DNA of 42,944 bases from Halorubrum californiense DSM 19288 (GTDB taxonomy: Archaea > Halobacteriota > Halobacteria > Halobacteriales > Haloferacaceae), in the NCBI RefSeq assembly GCF_000336875.1, contig NZ_AOJK01000009.1:1-42944 (forward strand). The letters run 5' to 3'. Below are positions 1 through 8,074 of this stretch, piece by piece (position 1 is the first letter of the stretch; the number at the start of each line of letters is the position of its first letter). Made by a program: the position numbers and the translations under genes. The notes under the pieces were generated by a model. It made no database searches and had not been told where the DNA came from. It saw only the letters and a list, made by a program, of their open reading frames with translations.

Positions 1-17
1 ATGTGTATAAGAGACAG
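1..17. other. Nextera transposon-end (adapter) remnant
   Basis: The first 17 bases match the 3' part of the Tn5/Nextera mosaic end used in library preparation. They are therefore not genomic. Genuine sequence starts at about base 18, where the permease reading frame continues naturally. Any feature reaching base 1 should be trimmed. Confidence 0.95.
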
Positions 18-593
18 CACCGGGATCGCCAGCTGAACGGCGTTCTCGACGCTGAAGACCGCGACGTCCGTGTTGTACACGATCGGTATCACCTCCAACC
101 AGACCCCGAAGATCAGGAGCAGGATGATGCCGAAAAAGAAGTTCGGGATGGCGTAGCCGAAGAAGGCGAAGCCGGTCGCCGCGTGGTCCCGCCAACTGTA
201 CATGTTCGCAGCGGAGTACACGCCCACGAGCGGACCGAGGATGACCGTGAGGATCGTCCACGGAATTGAGTACTGCGCGGTGTAGTACAGCGAGTTGCCG
301 ACCGCCTCGATGACCGGCTGGCTCCGACTGCTCGACCAGCCCCAGTCGAGGGTGTACACTCCTTGGATGAAGTCGAAGTACCTGACGTAGAGCGGTTCGT
401 CAAGCCCTCGGAGCTCTCTCGCCCGCTGTGTGGCCTCCGCCGGATCGCCTCCCTGGAGCGCCGCCTGCGTGGCGGCCTGCTGTACGTCGGGGTTCGGAGC
501 GGCCGACAGCAGCAGAAACGTGATCGTAGTGATGATGAGCGATACAACTCCTGCCCAGAGAACGCGAGCGGTAACGTACCTTCCAAATCCCAT
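18..593 (-). CDS. ABC transporter permease, DppB/OppB family (3' end missing)
   Basis: Inner part of a peptide/nickel-type ABC importer: one of the two membrane subunits that form the translocation path. About 192 residues from the ATG at 593-591 are present; the C-terminal part is lost at the contig end. The start (MGFGRYVTARVLWAG) is followed by a first membrane helix at about residues 10-30, a periplasm-type loop with LDEPLYVRYFDF and LDWGWS, typical of DppB, then further helices (ILTVILGPLVGVYSA; FFGYAIPNFFFGIILLLIF). The gene lies 39 bp downstream of the binding-protein gene on the same strand, so they form one transport operon whose DppC, DppD and DppF partners should lie left of the window. 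The substrate cannot be read from the sequence. Confidence 0.88.
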
Positions 594-632
594 GTTGATA
601 TCGTAGAGAACGGGTGGTAGCGAGGGAGCGAC

Positions 633-2558
633 CTATTCCCCGTATCTCCACGCCGGGAGGTTCCAGCCGTTGGAGAAGTTCTCGATGGGGCCTTCGAGTC
701 CCTCACGGTACCCGACCGTGTCGTCGGGGAACGTGAGCATGATGTACGGTTGCTCCTCGGCGAGGTTGACGAACAGTTCGATGAGCGCGTCCGCCAACTC
801 GTCCTCCGAGGTCGCCTCTCGCGCGTTCTGGAACAGCTCCTCCGCGTTGAACCCCGGGTAGTAACCGACGGGGTTGTACAGCGGGTTCGCGCCTTCGAAG
901 AAGACGCTGTTTGTAAGCGGGTTCCGGGGGTACGTGTTCAGGCCGAACACGACCTCCATGTCCCACGACTCGTTGGACGTGACGTTGCGCGGGCCGGGGT
1001 TGGTTGAGGTGGGCTGGGTCCACTCAACCTCCTCGCCGTTCACCGTGTCGACGAGCTCGTCCGGCACGCTGGTGACCTCGCCCGCCTCGTTCGTCTCCGG
1101 AGTCGGGTAGTCGGTCTGCGTCCAGTACTCGTTGTTGAATCGGGTTCCGTCGATGGCTTCGACGGAGACGTCGATACCGAGGTTCTCACCGAGTTCCTGT
1201 GCGATGAAGTCCGCCATCAGCTGCTCGGTGTTCTGCCCGGCGCTGTGGTAGAGGCTGAGCTGGACTTGGTTTCCGTCGGGATCGACCATCGCGTCCCCGT
1301 CGAACCGGTAGTCGTACTCGGACTGCTCGAACGCGTCTTCGGCCAGTCCGCGAGCCACCTCGCTCCCGTACCTGTCGCCGACGCCGAACATCGGGATGTC
1401 CTCCTCCGGCGGGTAGAAGTTACTGAACCGCGGCTGCCACGTGAAGTGGGTCTCGGCGAAGTCGCGGAACACGCCCTGGATCAGTCCCTCCTTGTCGATC
1501 GCGGAGGCCATCGCCTGGCGGAACGGCACGTGCCGGAACATGTTCCCCGGCCCGGTCGTCCAGCCGTTGTCCCGCATGTTGAGCGAGATCTTCTCGTTGT
1601 ACGGCTGCGGGATCCGGTTGACGTATATCTCGTCGTTGTTCTGGTACGCTTCGACCTGGTTCGGCGGGATCGCCGCCGAGTCGACCGCTCCGGTCTCCAG
1701 CGCACCGAGCCGCGAGGCCTGCTCGCTGATCACGCGGATTTCGGCCTCCTCGAAGTACGGGGCCTCGCCGAACGCGTCCGGGAGATCGTCCGCGTCCTGA
1801 AGGTAGTAGTCGTCGTTCCGACTGTATCGGGTTCCGCCGTCACGCTGCCACTCGTCGAGGACGTACGGACCGAGGTTCCCCGAGAACTGGAGCTCGAGCA
1901 GCTCTTCGTCCTGTCGAAGTCCTTCGGTGTCTTCCTCCTCCACGTACGGTTCGAGGAGCCCCTGCGGGATCGGGTACAGTTGCGGCTCGTAGCTCTCGGG
2001 CCAGAGTAGCTGCGGCGTGCTCAGCGTCGCCCGGAACTCGTACTCTCCGGTCTCTTCGACCGTTACTCCGTCCCAATCCGCCGACGCGGCCGAGCTCGCC
2101 CAGCTGCTCTGGTGGATCTCTTGGATGAGGTAGACGAAGTCGCTCGCGGTCACTTCGCCGTACGGGTCACTGAATTCGAGTCCTTCGCGCACCTCGAACG
2201 TCCACACTTCGCCGTCCTCGGTGGACATGTCGTAGAGGAGCGGAACGTACTCGTTTTCCTCGTCGAACGTGTAGCCGAGATCGAGTGCCCGAGCGATCGC
2301 GTCTCCGGCACCGTTCTCGTCGTTGTATATCGGGTTGAGGGTCGAGAAGGAGGACGCTGCGGCCGTCGCGAACACCTCTTCTTGGGAGAGTTCGTCCGAC
2401 CCGGATCCGCCGTCGGAACTGTTGCCGTCGCCGCCGTCACCGCCGTTCCCGGAACAGCCGGCGAGCGTCACTGCGCCGGCGAGACCGAGCGCGGAGAGCC
2501 ATTGTCGCCGGTCGAGATGCCGGGGATCATCACTATTTTCAATGTTTCGCCGTGGCAT
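633..2558 (-). CDS. ABC transporter substrate-binding lipoprotein (SBP family 5)
   Basis: Extracellular solute receptor of a dipeptide/oligopeptide-type ABC importer, 641 residues. The ATG at 2558 is chosen over the ATG at 2651 because it gives a Tat signal: twin arginine at residues 17-18 (DRRQWLSALGLAG) and lipobox LAGC with Cys35, then a Gly/Ser/Asp-rich linker to about residue 58. This means Tat export and lipid anchoring, usual in haloarchaea. The body resembles SBP_bac_5: N-terminal STLNPIYND, a mid-region GPYVLDEWQRDGG and FRQAMASAIDKEGL, and a C-terminal AWRYGE. A TATA-like box lies about 25 nt before the ATG, so the transcript is probably leaderless. It is followed by the permease gene. 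Likely ligand is a peptide or similar small solute; unproven. Confidence 0.9.
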   Translation of the reverse strand: MPRRNIENSDDPRHLDRRQWLSALGLAGAVTLAGCSGNGGDGGDGNSSDGGSGSDELSQEEVFATAAASSFSTLNPIYNDENGAGDAIARALDLGYTFDEENEYVPLLYDMSTEDGEVWTFEVREGLEFSDPYGEVTASDFVYLIQEIHQSSWASSAASADWDGVTVEETGEYEFRATLSTPQLLWPESYEPQLYPIPQGLLEPYVEEEDTEGLRQDEELLELQFSGNLGPYVLDEWQRDGGTRYSRNDDYYLQDADDLPDAFGEAPYFEEAEIRVISEQASRLGALETGAVDSAAIPPNQVEAYQNNDEIYVNRIPQPYNEKISLNMRDNGWTTGPGNMFRHVPFRQAMASAIDKEGLIQGVFRDFAETHFTWQPRFSNFYPPEEDIPMFGVGDRYGSEVARGLAEDAFEQSEYDYRFDGDAMVDPDGNQVQLSLYHSAGQNTEQLMADFIAQELGENLGIDVSVEAIDGTRFNNEYWTQTDYPTPETNEAGEVTSVPDELVDTVNGEEVEWTQPTSTNPGPRNVTSNESWDMEVVFGLNTYPRNPLTNSVFFEGANPLYNPVGYYPGFNAEELFQNAREATSEDELADALIELFVNLAEEQPYIMLTFPDDTVGYREGLEGPIENFSNGWNLPAWRYGE

Positions 2559-2579
2559 ACCAATTAGTACGAGTGGGTG

Positions 2580-2588
2580 TATAAAAAA
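2580..2588 (-). promoter_or_regulatory. TATA-like promoter of the ABC transporter operon
   Basis: On the minus strand this reads TTTTTTATA, centred about 25 nt upstream of the ATG at 2558. The spacing fits leaderless transcription of the binding-protein gene. The surrounding 2559-2838 interval (280 bp) is clearly more AT-rich than the window and contains no gene. Confidence 0.55.
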
Positions 2589-2838
2589 CTTCAGACATCG
2601 GGACAGTTGTCGGGGATGATCATCGCACATCCGTTTTGATAATCGGTCCATTCAACACGGAAAAAGGCTCACAGCCGCATATTTCATCGCGTATCAGAAA
2701 ATCTGCGCTGACAGAGTAAATAAATATCATACTTCTGCCATATAACGGTGCCGCGCTCGAATGGCCGACACTCACCGGAATGGAGTCCGAAATTACCAGT
2801 GCGGTGCCAGCCGTTCCCCGCCCGTTGCGGGAGCGCCT

Positions 2839-3897
2839 TCAGTCGCCGCGACCGTCTCGACCGGCGGCGTCGTCGGGTTCGGAACTGGGAGTCCGCGTCG
2901 CGGGGCTCGCCTCGGCGCTCGCGTCGGCTTCGACCGATCGACCGTCGCCGTCGGCGACCGACGTTCCCTCGACCGTTTCACCGCCGAGCGCTCGTTCGTA
3001 CCGTGCGATCTGTTCGCGATGGAGGGAGTGGATCATGTCCGCGAGGACGCCGAACACGAGCAGCTGAATGCCGAGGATTGTCGCGCCGACCGCACCGACG
3101 GCGAGGATCTCGTGGCTGACGCCGACCGCGAGGTACCGGTACAGCACGAACGCACCGATCGCCAACCCCGCCGCGGTCGACGCCGCACCGACGCTTCCGA
3201 AGTAGAACAGCGGGTTGTTCGTCTTCGCCTTCCGGTACAGCTCCAAGAAGATCACTCCGCCGTCCCGGATCGGATGGAGGTTCGTCGCGGACCCACCGGG
3301 ACGCTCCCGATACGTGATCGGGACCACGGCGACGGGGACGCGGTTCTTCACGCACTCGACGGCCATCTCCGTCTCGATCCCGAACCCGTCCGCAGTGAGG
3401 TGAAGTCGCCGGAACGACTCGCGGGTGAACGCGCGGTACCCCGAGAGGATGTCGCGGTAGCCCTCGCGGTGGATCGTCCGGAACGCGAGGTTGATCAGGC
3501 GGTTGCCGATCCGATTGAGCCGGCTCATCGCGCCCGGACGCATATCCGCGAACCGGTTCCCGATGACGTGGTCGGCCTCGCCCTCGAAGAGGGGTTCGAG
3601 CATCGCCGCAGCGTCGTCGGCGTCGTAGGTGGCGTCGGCGTCCGCCATCAACACGTACGGCGACTCGACGTGGTCCCGGACGGCTTCCCTGACCGCCTGT
3701 CCCTTCCCGCGCCCCGTCTGCTCGACGACGCGCGCGCCTGCCTCGCGGGCGATCGATTGCGTCTCGTCGGTCGAGCCGCCGTCGATCACGAGGAGCGTCT
3801 CGAACCCGGCGTCGCGGAAGTCCGTGACGACGCGTGCGACCGTCTCGGCCTCGTTCATCGTCGGCAACAGGACGCAGACGTCGTCGTGGTCGCTCAT
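2839..3897 (-). CDS. aglJ: AglJ-like glycosyltransferase (GT-A/GT2 fold, membrane-anchored)
   Basis: Family 2 glycosyltransferase of 352 residues, resembling haloarchaeal AglJ, which adds the first hexose to dolichol phosphate in S-layer N-glycosylation. The N-terminal GT-A domain begins MSDHDDVCVLLPTMNEAE, has VIDGGSTDET (residues 37-46), GKGQAV and the DxD metal motif D86-A-D88. Later signatures are ILSGYRAFTR and TYRERPGGSATNLHP. Two membrane segments follow at about 229-252 and 262-285, then a hydrophilic, low-complexity acidic tail. The ATG at 3897 is preferred because residues encoded upstream to 4026 look non-coding and would run into the divergent gene. No other agl genes lie nearby. 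A dolichol-phosphate mannose synthase-like role is the main alternative. Confidence 0.8.
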   Translation of the reverse strand: MSDHDDVCVLLPTMNEAETVARVVTDFRDAGFETLLVIDGGSTDETQSIAREAGARVVEQTGRGKGQAVREAVRDHVESPYVLMADADATYDADDAAAMLEPLFEGEADHVIGNRFADMRPGAMSRLNRIGNRLINLAFRTIHREGYRDILSGYRAFTRESFRRLHLTADGFGIETEMAVECVKNRVPVAVVPITYRERPGGSATNLHPIRDGGVIFLELYRKAKTNNPLFYFGSVGAASTAAGLAIGAFVLYRYLAVGVSHEILAVGAVGATILGIQLLVFGVLADMIHSLHREQIARYERALGGETVEGTSVADGDGRSVEADASAEASPATRTPSSEPDDAAGRDGRGD

Positions 3898-4002
3898 CAA
3901 GCGAGCGGTCACGGGGGAGTCGGTAAACTCTGTCCCTCCCGGTCGCCGGGCGACCATGCGGCCACCCACACGCTCATGTATGAGAGCGATGATCGTGGTC
4001 GT

Positions 4003-4383
4003 ATGTCCCAACCACCGGACGAACACGCCGACGAACTACTGAGCGCGGCCCGCACGGCGACGGGGGACGAGCTGCGGAGCCTCACGTACTTCACGGCGGA
4101 CGACGTCGAGCAGCTGTACCTCCGCAGCGACCTGAGCCGGACCGCCGACTTGGTCGGGTTCGCCGAGAACGAGCGGCAGGGGTTCCACGCGCAGTCGATG
4201 TACGCGGACACCCAGCTCGGCGACTACCGGTTCACCGTCCGGGTGTTCGAGAACGGATACCTCACGCGCGTCATCGCCAACGACCACGGCGTCTGGGTGA
4301 CGACCGACTCGATGGAGATGGACCGGTTCGAGGAGCTGGCGAGCGCGCTCGCGTCGATCCTCCGATCGTTCGACCCCGCTTGA
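4003..4383 (+). CDS. Conserved haloarchaeal hypothetical protein
   Basis: A small acidic protein of 126 residues with no membrane segment or signal peptide. I recognise the general pattern (TYFTADDVEQLYLRSDL, then RFTVRVFENGYLTRVI and GVWVTTDSMEMDRFEEL) as one found repeatedly in haloarchaea, but no function is known to me. It looks like a small alpha/beta domain. An alternative in-frame ATG at 3976 would add nine residues (MYESDDRGR); the ATG at 4003 is favoured because it matches the usual MSxxPDEHADELL-type start. It is divergent from the glycosyltransferase and convergent with the receiver gene at 4444. Confidence 0.75.
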   Translation: MSQPPDEHADELLSAARTATGDELRSLTYFTADDVEQLYLRSDLSRTADLVGFAENERQGFHAQSMYADTQLGDYRFTVRVFENGYLTRVIANDHGVWVTTDSMEMDRFEELASALASILRSFDPA

Positions 4384-4443
4384 CGTCTCCGCCTGTTTGA
4401 TCCCGCCTGACGCTCCGCCGTCGACGCGGCCTGATCCGGCGCT

Positions 4444-4803
4444 TCAGCCGAGGTGGCTCTCGAACTCGCCGACAAGCTCGTCGGCGTCGACCGGCTTGGT
4501 CACGTACCCGTCGGCGCCCGCCTTCACCGCCTCCATCATCTTCTCCTGCTGGTCGACGCTCGTACACATCACGATCACCGCGTCGGGCCACCGGTCTTTG
4601 ATCGCCGCGGTCGCTTCGATCCCGGTCATCTCCGGCATCACGACGTCCATCGACACCGCGTCGGGCTCGTACGCCTCGAAGATTTTGACCGCCTCTGCGC
4701 CGTTTTCCGCCTCGTCGACGACCTCGAATCGGTCCGCCAGCGCGTCCCGGACGACGGTCCGCTGGAAGGAGGAGTCGTCGACGACGAGTACCCGCTCGGT
4801 CAT
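4444..4803 (-). CDS. CheY-like response regulator receiver (stand-alone)
   Basis: Single receiver domain of 119 residues, a phosphorylation-dependent switch without an output domain. The acidic pair is D9-D10, the phospho-acceptor is D53 in VSMDVVMPEMTG, the switch Thr is T81 and the conserved lysine is K103 in VTKPVD. The length equals a bare receiver, like CheY. The ATG at 4803 is chosen because the motif-bearing fold starts at once (MTERVLVVDDS). No histidine kinase or che gene adjoins it, so it is an orphan here; CheY itself or a phosphorelay part are both possible. Two 15-bp direct repeats sit just upstream of its TATA-like box. Confidence 0.92.
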   Translation of the reverse strand: MTERVLVVDDSSFQRTVVRDALADRFEVVDEAENGAEAVKIFEAYEPDAVSMDVVMPEMTGIEATAAIKDRWPDAVIVMCTSVDQQEKMMEAVKAGADGYVTKPVDADELVGEFESHLG

Positions 4804-4826
4804 ACCCGTTCTCCCCGCCTGACCGA

Positions 4827-4873
4827 CATAAGCGCGCGGATCGCTCGGCACGATATGAGATCGCTCGGCACGA
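4827..4873 (-). promoter_or_regulatory. Promoter of the receiver gene with paired 15-bp direct repeats
   Basis: On the minus strand a TATA-like CTTATG occupies 4832-4827, about 26 nt before the ATG. Just upstream, GATCGCTCGGCACGA (plus-strand reading) occurs at 4839-4853 and again exactly at 4859-4873, a 20-bp period, i.e. about two helix turns. This is the position expected for an activator or regulator binding upstream of BRE/TATA. Confidence 0.45.
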
Positions 4874-5042
4874 ACAGGTCACGACACGCGCGTCGACGCG
4901 GTGGACGACAACGCGCACCGGCGCGAGTCGACTGCGGCGTCGGGAGCGCGACGCCCGCGCGGCCGCGATCCCTTGTATATTCGATGAAGCATATAATGAA
5001 CCCGGGAACAACGTTAAGGTCTATCCCACGATAACTCCGCGT

Positions 5043-6074
5043 ATGGAAACGCGGAAGGTCCAGCGGTTAGGGCCGTCGACGCTGGCGATGACGCTCCCGG
5101 CGGAGGGGGCACAGGAACACGGCGTGAACAAGGGCGACGAGGTGTCGCTGCGGATGGGCGGTAAGGGGACGCTCACGGTGCTCCCCGAATCGGTGAGCTC
5201 CGAGGAGTCGGAGGCGGTGATCAACGCCGACGGCCTCGACGCGCGCTCGCTCGAACGAGCGATCGTCGCGCAGTACGTGTTGGGGCGGCGCGTGATCCAC
5301 GTCCGCAGCGAGGGGACGCTCGACAGCGAGCACATCAACGCGGTGTACAAGGCCGAGACCCAGCTGATGGGGCTCGGCGTCATCGAGGAGACCCCGGAGG
5401 ACATCTCGATCCGCTGCTCCGTCGACCCCGAGGACTTCACCCTCGACAACCTGCTCGAACGGTTGGAGAACACGGGCTCGACGATGCGCGGCGAGGGCGT
5501 GAAGGCGCTCGCGCACGGCAACCCCGACCTCGCGCAGCGCGCGCTCAACCGCGAGCGGCAGGCGAACAAGATATTCGTCCTCCTGCTCCGGCTCATCTTC
5601 ACCGCCTACCAGAATCCGAACCTCGCCCGCGCGGTCGGTCTCGAAGAGGGATTCCCGCTGATCGGCTACCGCTCCGTCGCGAAGAACCTCGAACTCACCG
5701 CGGACAACGCGGAGGACATCGCCGAGATCGTGATGGAGGCCGACGGCCACACCCTTGACGTCGACAGCGCGACGATGCGGCAGATCCGCGAGTTCACCGA
5801 CCAAGTGGACGAGCTGACCGCGCTCGCGGTGCGGGCGGTCGTCGAGCGCGACTACGACCTCACCGTCGAGTGCCGCGACCTGTTCTCGCGGCTGGAGGAC
5901 CGCGAACAGGAGATCCTCGACGAACTGCCGGACGACCTGGACAACGAGACGCTGCTGATGACCCGAGAGGTGCTCGTCAGCCTCCAGCACACCGCGGAGT
6001 ACGCCATGCGGAACGCGGAGATCGCGGCGAACCTCGCGCTCAACGAGGCGTCGGAACACGTCGAGATCATCTGA
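5043..6074 (+). CDS. AbrB-like/PhoU-domain phosphate-type regulator
   Basis: Cytosolic regulatory protein of 343 residues. Residues 1-50 form an AbrB/SpoVT-like swapped-hairpin DNA-binding module (ETRKVQRLGPSTLAMTLP, then KGDEVSLRMG). From about 125 to 340 come PhoU-like helical bundles (MRGEGVKALAHGNPDLAQRAL; VKNLELTADNAEDIAEIV-like; LVSLQHTAEYAMRNAEIA). Haloarchaea have several such fusions, usually linked to phosphate uptake control. No pst transporter lies beside it here, so the signal is unknown. A TATA-like GTTAAGG about 27 nt before the ATG suggests a leaderless transcript. The protein has no membrane segment. Confidence 0.87.
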   Translation: METRKVQRLGPSTLAMTLPAEGAQEHGVNKGDEVSLRMGGKGTLTVLPESVSSEESEAVINADGLDARSLERAIVAQYVLGRRVIHVRSEGTLDSEHINAVYKAETQLMGLGVIEETPEDISIRCSVDPEDFTLDNLLERLENTGSTMRGEGVKALAHGNPDLAQRALNRERQANKIFVLLLRLIFTAYQNPNLARAVGLEEGFPLIGYRSVAKNLELTADNAEDIAEIVMEADGHTLDVDSATMRQIREFTDQVDELTALAVRAVVERDYDLTVECRDLFSRLEDREQEILDELPDDLDNETLLMTREVLVSLQHTAEYAMRNAEIAANLALNEASEHVEII

Positions 6075-6132
6075 TCGCGGCGCGTCGCCCCGGCCCGCCC
6101 GTTCCGATCGCGACGCCTCGCCCGGGCTCGCC

Positions 6133-6169
6133 CGCGGCCGGTGGCCGTCGCAGGTTGCCGCCGGCCGCG
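6133..6169 (+). terminator. GC-rich hairpin after the PhoU-domain gene
   Basis: A perfect 9-bp inverted repeat, CGCGGCCGG (6133-6141) and CCGGCCGCG (6161-6169), with a 19-nt loop about 60 bp after the stop codon. There is no T-run, so termination is only a guess; GC-rich palindromes arise easily in this genome. Confidence 0.25.
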
Positions 6170-6215
6170 TCGCGCGGTTCGCATGAACTAAGTGGTCCCC
6201 CGCGAAGCGGTTCGT

Positions 6216-6398
6216 ATGAGTGAGGGTTCCATCGAATCGGACAAGGAGGTCGGCGTCGCGCTCGCGCTCGGCGCCATCGCGGTCGTCGGCGCCGTGGTGA
6301 TGATAGCGTACCCGGGGCAGCTCGGGAAAGCGTGGGGATTCGCGGGCGCGTTCGTCTTCGCGACGCTCGCCGTCGGCGCGGTACAGCTCTTCGACTGA
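6216..6398 (+). CDS. Small two-helix membrane protein (haloarchaeal)
   Basis: A 60-residue protein made of a short polar start (MSEGSIESDKEVG), a hydrophobic helix at about 14-34 (VALALGAIAVVGAVVMIAY), a short GQLGKAW turn and a second helix at about 41-58. It is therefore predicted to span the membrane twice. Similar tiny two-helix proteins are common in haloarchaea, and no function is known to me. The ATG at 6216 was chosen over one at 6192 because the longer form adds atypical residues and lies on a TATA-like ACTAAG element about 28 nt upstream. It stands alone between the PhoU-domain gene and the small DNA-binding-like protein. Confidence 0.7.
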   Translation: MSEGSIESDKEVGVALALGAIAVVGAVVMIAYPGQLGKAWGFAGAFVFATLAVGAVQLFD

Positions 6399-6440
6399 CG
6401 GAGCCGCGCCACGAGCCGGCCGATCGGCCGCGAACGACGA

Positions 6441-6453
6441 GAAACCGTTAAGG
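6441..6453 (+). promoter_or_regulatory. BRE-TATA promoter of the 75-residue protein gene
   Basis: GAAACCGTTAAGG gives a BRE-like GAAACC followed by the TATA-like GTTAAGG, ending 24 nt before the ATG at 6477. This is the standard layout for a leaderless haloarchaeal promoter. Confidence 0.55.
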
Positions 6454-6476
6454 ACGTCAGACGCGTATATCCGGTA

Positions 6477-6704
6477 ATGAGCGAGTACACCGAGGAGGAA
6501 CAGCGGATCCTCGCGTACCTCACGGACAGCGTCACCCGTGGCGAGCGGTACGTTCGCTCGAAGACCATCGCCGACGCGATCGGTCTCACCGCGAAGCAGG
6601 TGGGCTCGCGGCTCCCCCGGCTCGCCGAGAAGTCGGACGACGTCGACATCGAGAAGTGGGGCCGCGCTAAGTCGACCACGTGGCGCGTGACGCCGGAGGG
6701 TTGA
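6477..6704 (+). CDS. Small winged-helix-like haloarchaeal protein
   Basis: A 75-residue soluble protein with a compact helix-turn-helix pattern: EEQRILAYLTDSVTRGE (helix 1), YVRSKTIADAIGLTAKQVGS (helices 2 and 3, with the turn at about IGLTAKQV) and a C-terminal wing-like end WGRAKSTTWRVTP. This type is conserved in haloarchaea and looks like a small winged-helix DNA-binding or protein-interaction domain. Its target is unknown. The ATG at 6477 is supported by a BRE-TATA pair with leaderless spacing. It is a single gene with its own promoter. Confidence 0.78.
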   Translation: MSEYTEEEQRILAYLTDSVTRGERYVRSKTIADAIGLTAKQVGSRLPRLAEKSDDVDIEKWGRAKSTTWRVTPEG

Positions 6705-6765
6705 GGGCCCGAGCGGGCCTCGACGCGCTCGCCGCGTTCCCCGCATCCGACACCGTCGGCGCGCA

Positions 6766-6793
6766 TTTTTAACCCCCGTCGCCCCTAAGGAGG
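6766..6793 (+). promoter_or_regulatory. TATA-like box and strong Shine-Dalgarno before the SRPBCC gene
   Basis: TTTTTAA at 6766-6772 is followed by AAGGAGG at 6787-6793, five bases before the ATG at 6799. The Shine-Dalgarno is unusually good for this window, yet TATA spacing would put the transcript start at or inside it. So it is unclear whether the mRNA keeps the site. Confidence 0.45.
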
Positions 6794-6798
6794 ATCGT

Positions 6799-7230
6799 AT
6801 GACCGTTCGAGTCTCCCGGACGTTCGAGTTCGACGCGCCGCCGGCCGACGTGTGGGCGTTCATCTCGGACGCGGAGCAGCGCGCGGGCGCCATCAGCGTG
6901 GTCGACTCCTTCGAGATCCACGACGACCGGACCGCGACCTGGCACGTCGCGCTCCCGATACCGATGATCCGCTCGACGATCGACGTCGAGACGGAGGAAG
7001 TCGAGCGCGACGCGCCGAACCGAGTGAAGTTCGTCGGGAAGTCGCGGGCGTTCCGCGTGACCGGCGAACACGTGATCACCGAGACCGAGGACGGCGGCTG
7101 CCGGCTCGCCAACGAGTTCGTCGTCGACGGGAACCTCCCCGGCGTCGAGTCCTTCTTCAAGCGCAACTTCGACGCCGAGCTGGACAACCTCGAAGACGCG
7201 CTCCGCGCCTCGCTCGCCTCGCCGGCATGA
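6799..7230 (+). CDS. SRPBCC (START-like) family protein
   Basis: A 143-residue protein of the polyketide-cyclase/CoxG-like SRPBCC fold, a hydrophobic-ligand-binding helix-grip. The start VRVSRTFEFDAPPADVWAFISD is the standard first strand and helix; a central VSLPIPMIRSTIDVE-like strand and the closing amphipathic helix (FFKRNFDAELDNLEDAL) complete it. The ligand cannot be deduced. It overlaps the next gene by the four bases ATGA, so the two are probably translated together, and a link between this ligand binder and the downstream amidase is plausible. It has a TATA-like box and a Shine-Dalgarno upstream. Confidence 0.85.
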   Translation: MTVRVSRTFEFDAPPADVWAFISDAEQRAGAISVVDSFEIHDDRTATWHVALPIPMIRSTIDVETEEVERDAPNRVKFVGKSRAFRVTGEHVITETEDGGCRLANEFVVDGNLPGVESFFKRNFDAELDNLEDALRASLASPA

Positions 7231-8033
7231 AGCTCGCCGGCGTCCAACTGGGGGTCGAGGGCGGCGCCGTCGAGGAGAACGTCGAGCGGGCGCTCGACCG
7301 CGTCCGGGCGGCCGCCGGGGAAGGCGTTGACCTCGTCGTCCTCCCTGAGCTGTTCGACGTCGGCTACTTCGCGTTCGACTCGTACGGTCGCGCCGCGGAG
7401 AGCCTCGCCGGCGACCGCCTCGCCCGGTTCGCGGCCGCTGCCGACGCGAACGACGTGGCGGTGCTGGCCGGGACGGTCGTCGAAGACCTGTCGGCGTCGG
7501 CCGCGGACGGCCTCGACGTACCGGCCGAGTCCGGGCTCGCCAACGCCGCGGTGCTGTTCGACGCCGACGGCGAGCGGCGCCTCGTCTACCGGAAGCGGCA
7601 CCTGTTCGGGTACGGCTCCGAGGAGACGGACCGCATGGTGCCCGGCGAGCGGTCGCCGGTCGTCGACCTCGCGGGCGTCACGGTCGGGGTGACGACCTGT
7701 TACGACCTCCGGTTCCCGGAGCAGTTCCGCGAGATGGTCGACGCGGGCGTCGAGTGCGTGCTGGTGCCGAGCGCGTGGCCGTACCCCCGGATCGAACACT
7801 GGCGGACCCTCGGCCGCGCGCGGGCCATCGAGAACCTCGCGTACGTCGCCGCGGTCAACGGGAGCGGCCGGTTCGGCGACGACGCGCTCTGCGGCCGGAG
7901 CGCGGTGTACGACCCGTGGGGAACCGCGCTCGCGTCGGTCGGCGACGAACCGGGCGTCGTCACCGCCGAAGTCGACCCCGAGCGGGTCGCGGCGGTCCGC
8001 GAGGAGTTCCCCGCGCTCCGCGACCGGCGGTGA
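7227..8033 (+). CDS. Nitrilase-superfamily carbon-nitrogen hydrolase
   Basis: A 268-residue cytosolic hydrolase that cleaves C-N bonds of amides (amidase-like) rather than true nitriles. The catalytic triad is visible: E41 in VVLPELFDVGY, K123 in YRKRHLFGY and C158 in VGVTTCYDLRFPE. The lineage resembles the omega-amidase/YafV-type branch, but the substrate is uncertain. The ATG at 7227 overlaps the SRPBCC stop codon, and it is the only start giving the canonical MKLAGVQLG opening. The gene is followed by a gene-free stretch of 757 bp, so it ends the two-gene operon. The reading frame is complete and no key residue is missing. Confidence 0.9.
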   Translation: MKLAGVQLGVEGGAVEENVERALDRVRAAAGEGVDLVVLPELFDVGYFAFDSYGRAAESLAGDRLARFAAAADANDVAVLAGTVVEDLSASAADGLDVPAESGLANAAVLFDADGERRLVYRKRHLFGYGSEETDRMVPGERSPVVDLAGVTVGVTTCYDLRFPEQFREMVDAGVECVLVPSAWPYPRIEHWRTLGRARAIENLAYVAAVNGSGRFGDDALCGRSAVYDPWGTALASVGDEPGVVTAEVDPERVAAVREEFPALRDRR

Positions 8034-8074
8034 GCGCGTCCGCGGGCTCGATCGAGGCCGATCCTCACGACTTC

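Noticed and set aside
2761..4002. Upstream extension of the small gene at 4003 giving 540 residues
   Set aside because: The extra part is antisense to the glycosyltransferase gene and has no natural protein composition. Only the final 126 residues look real.
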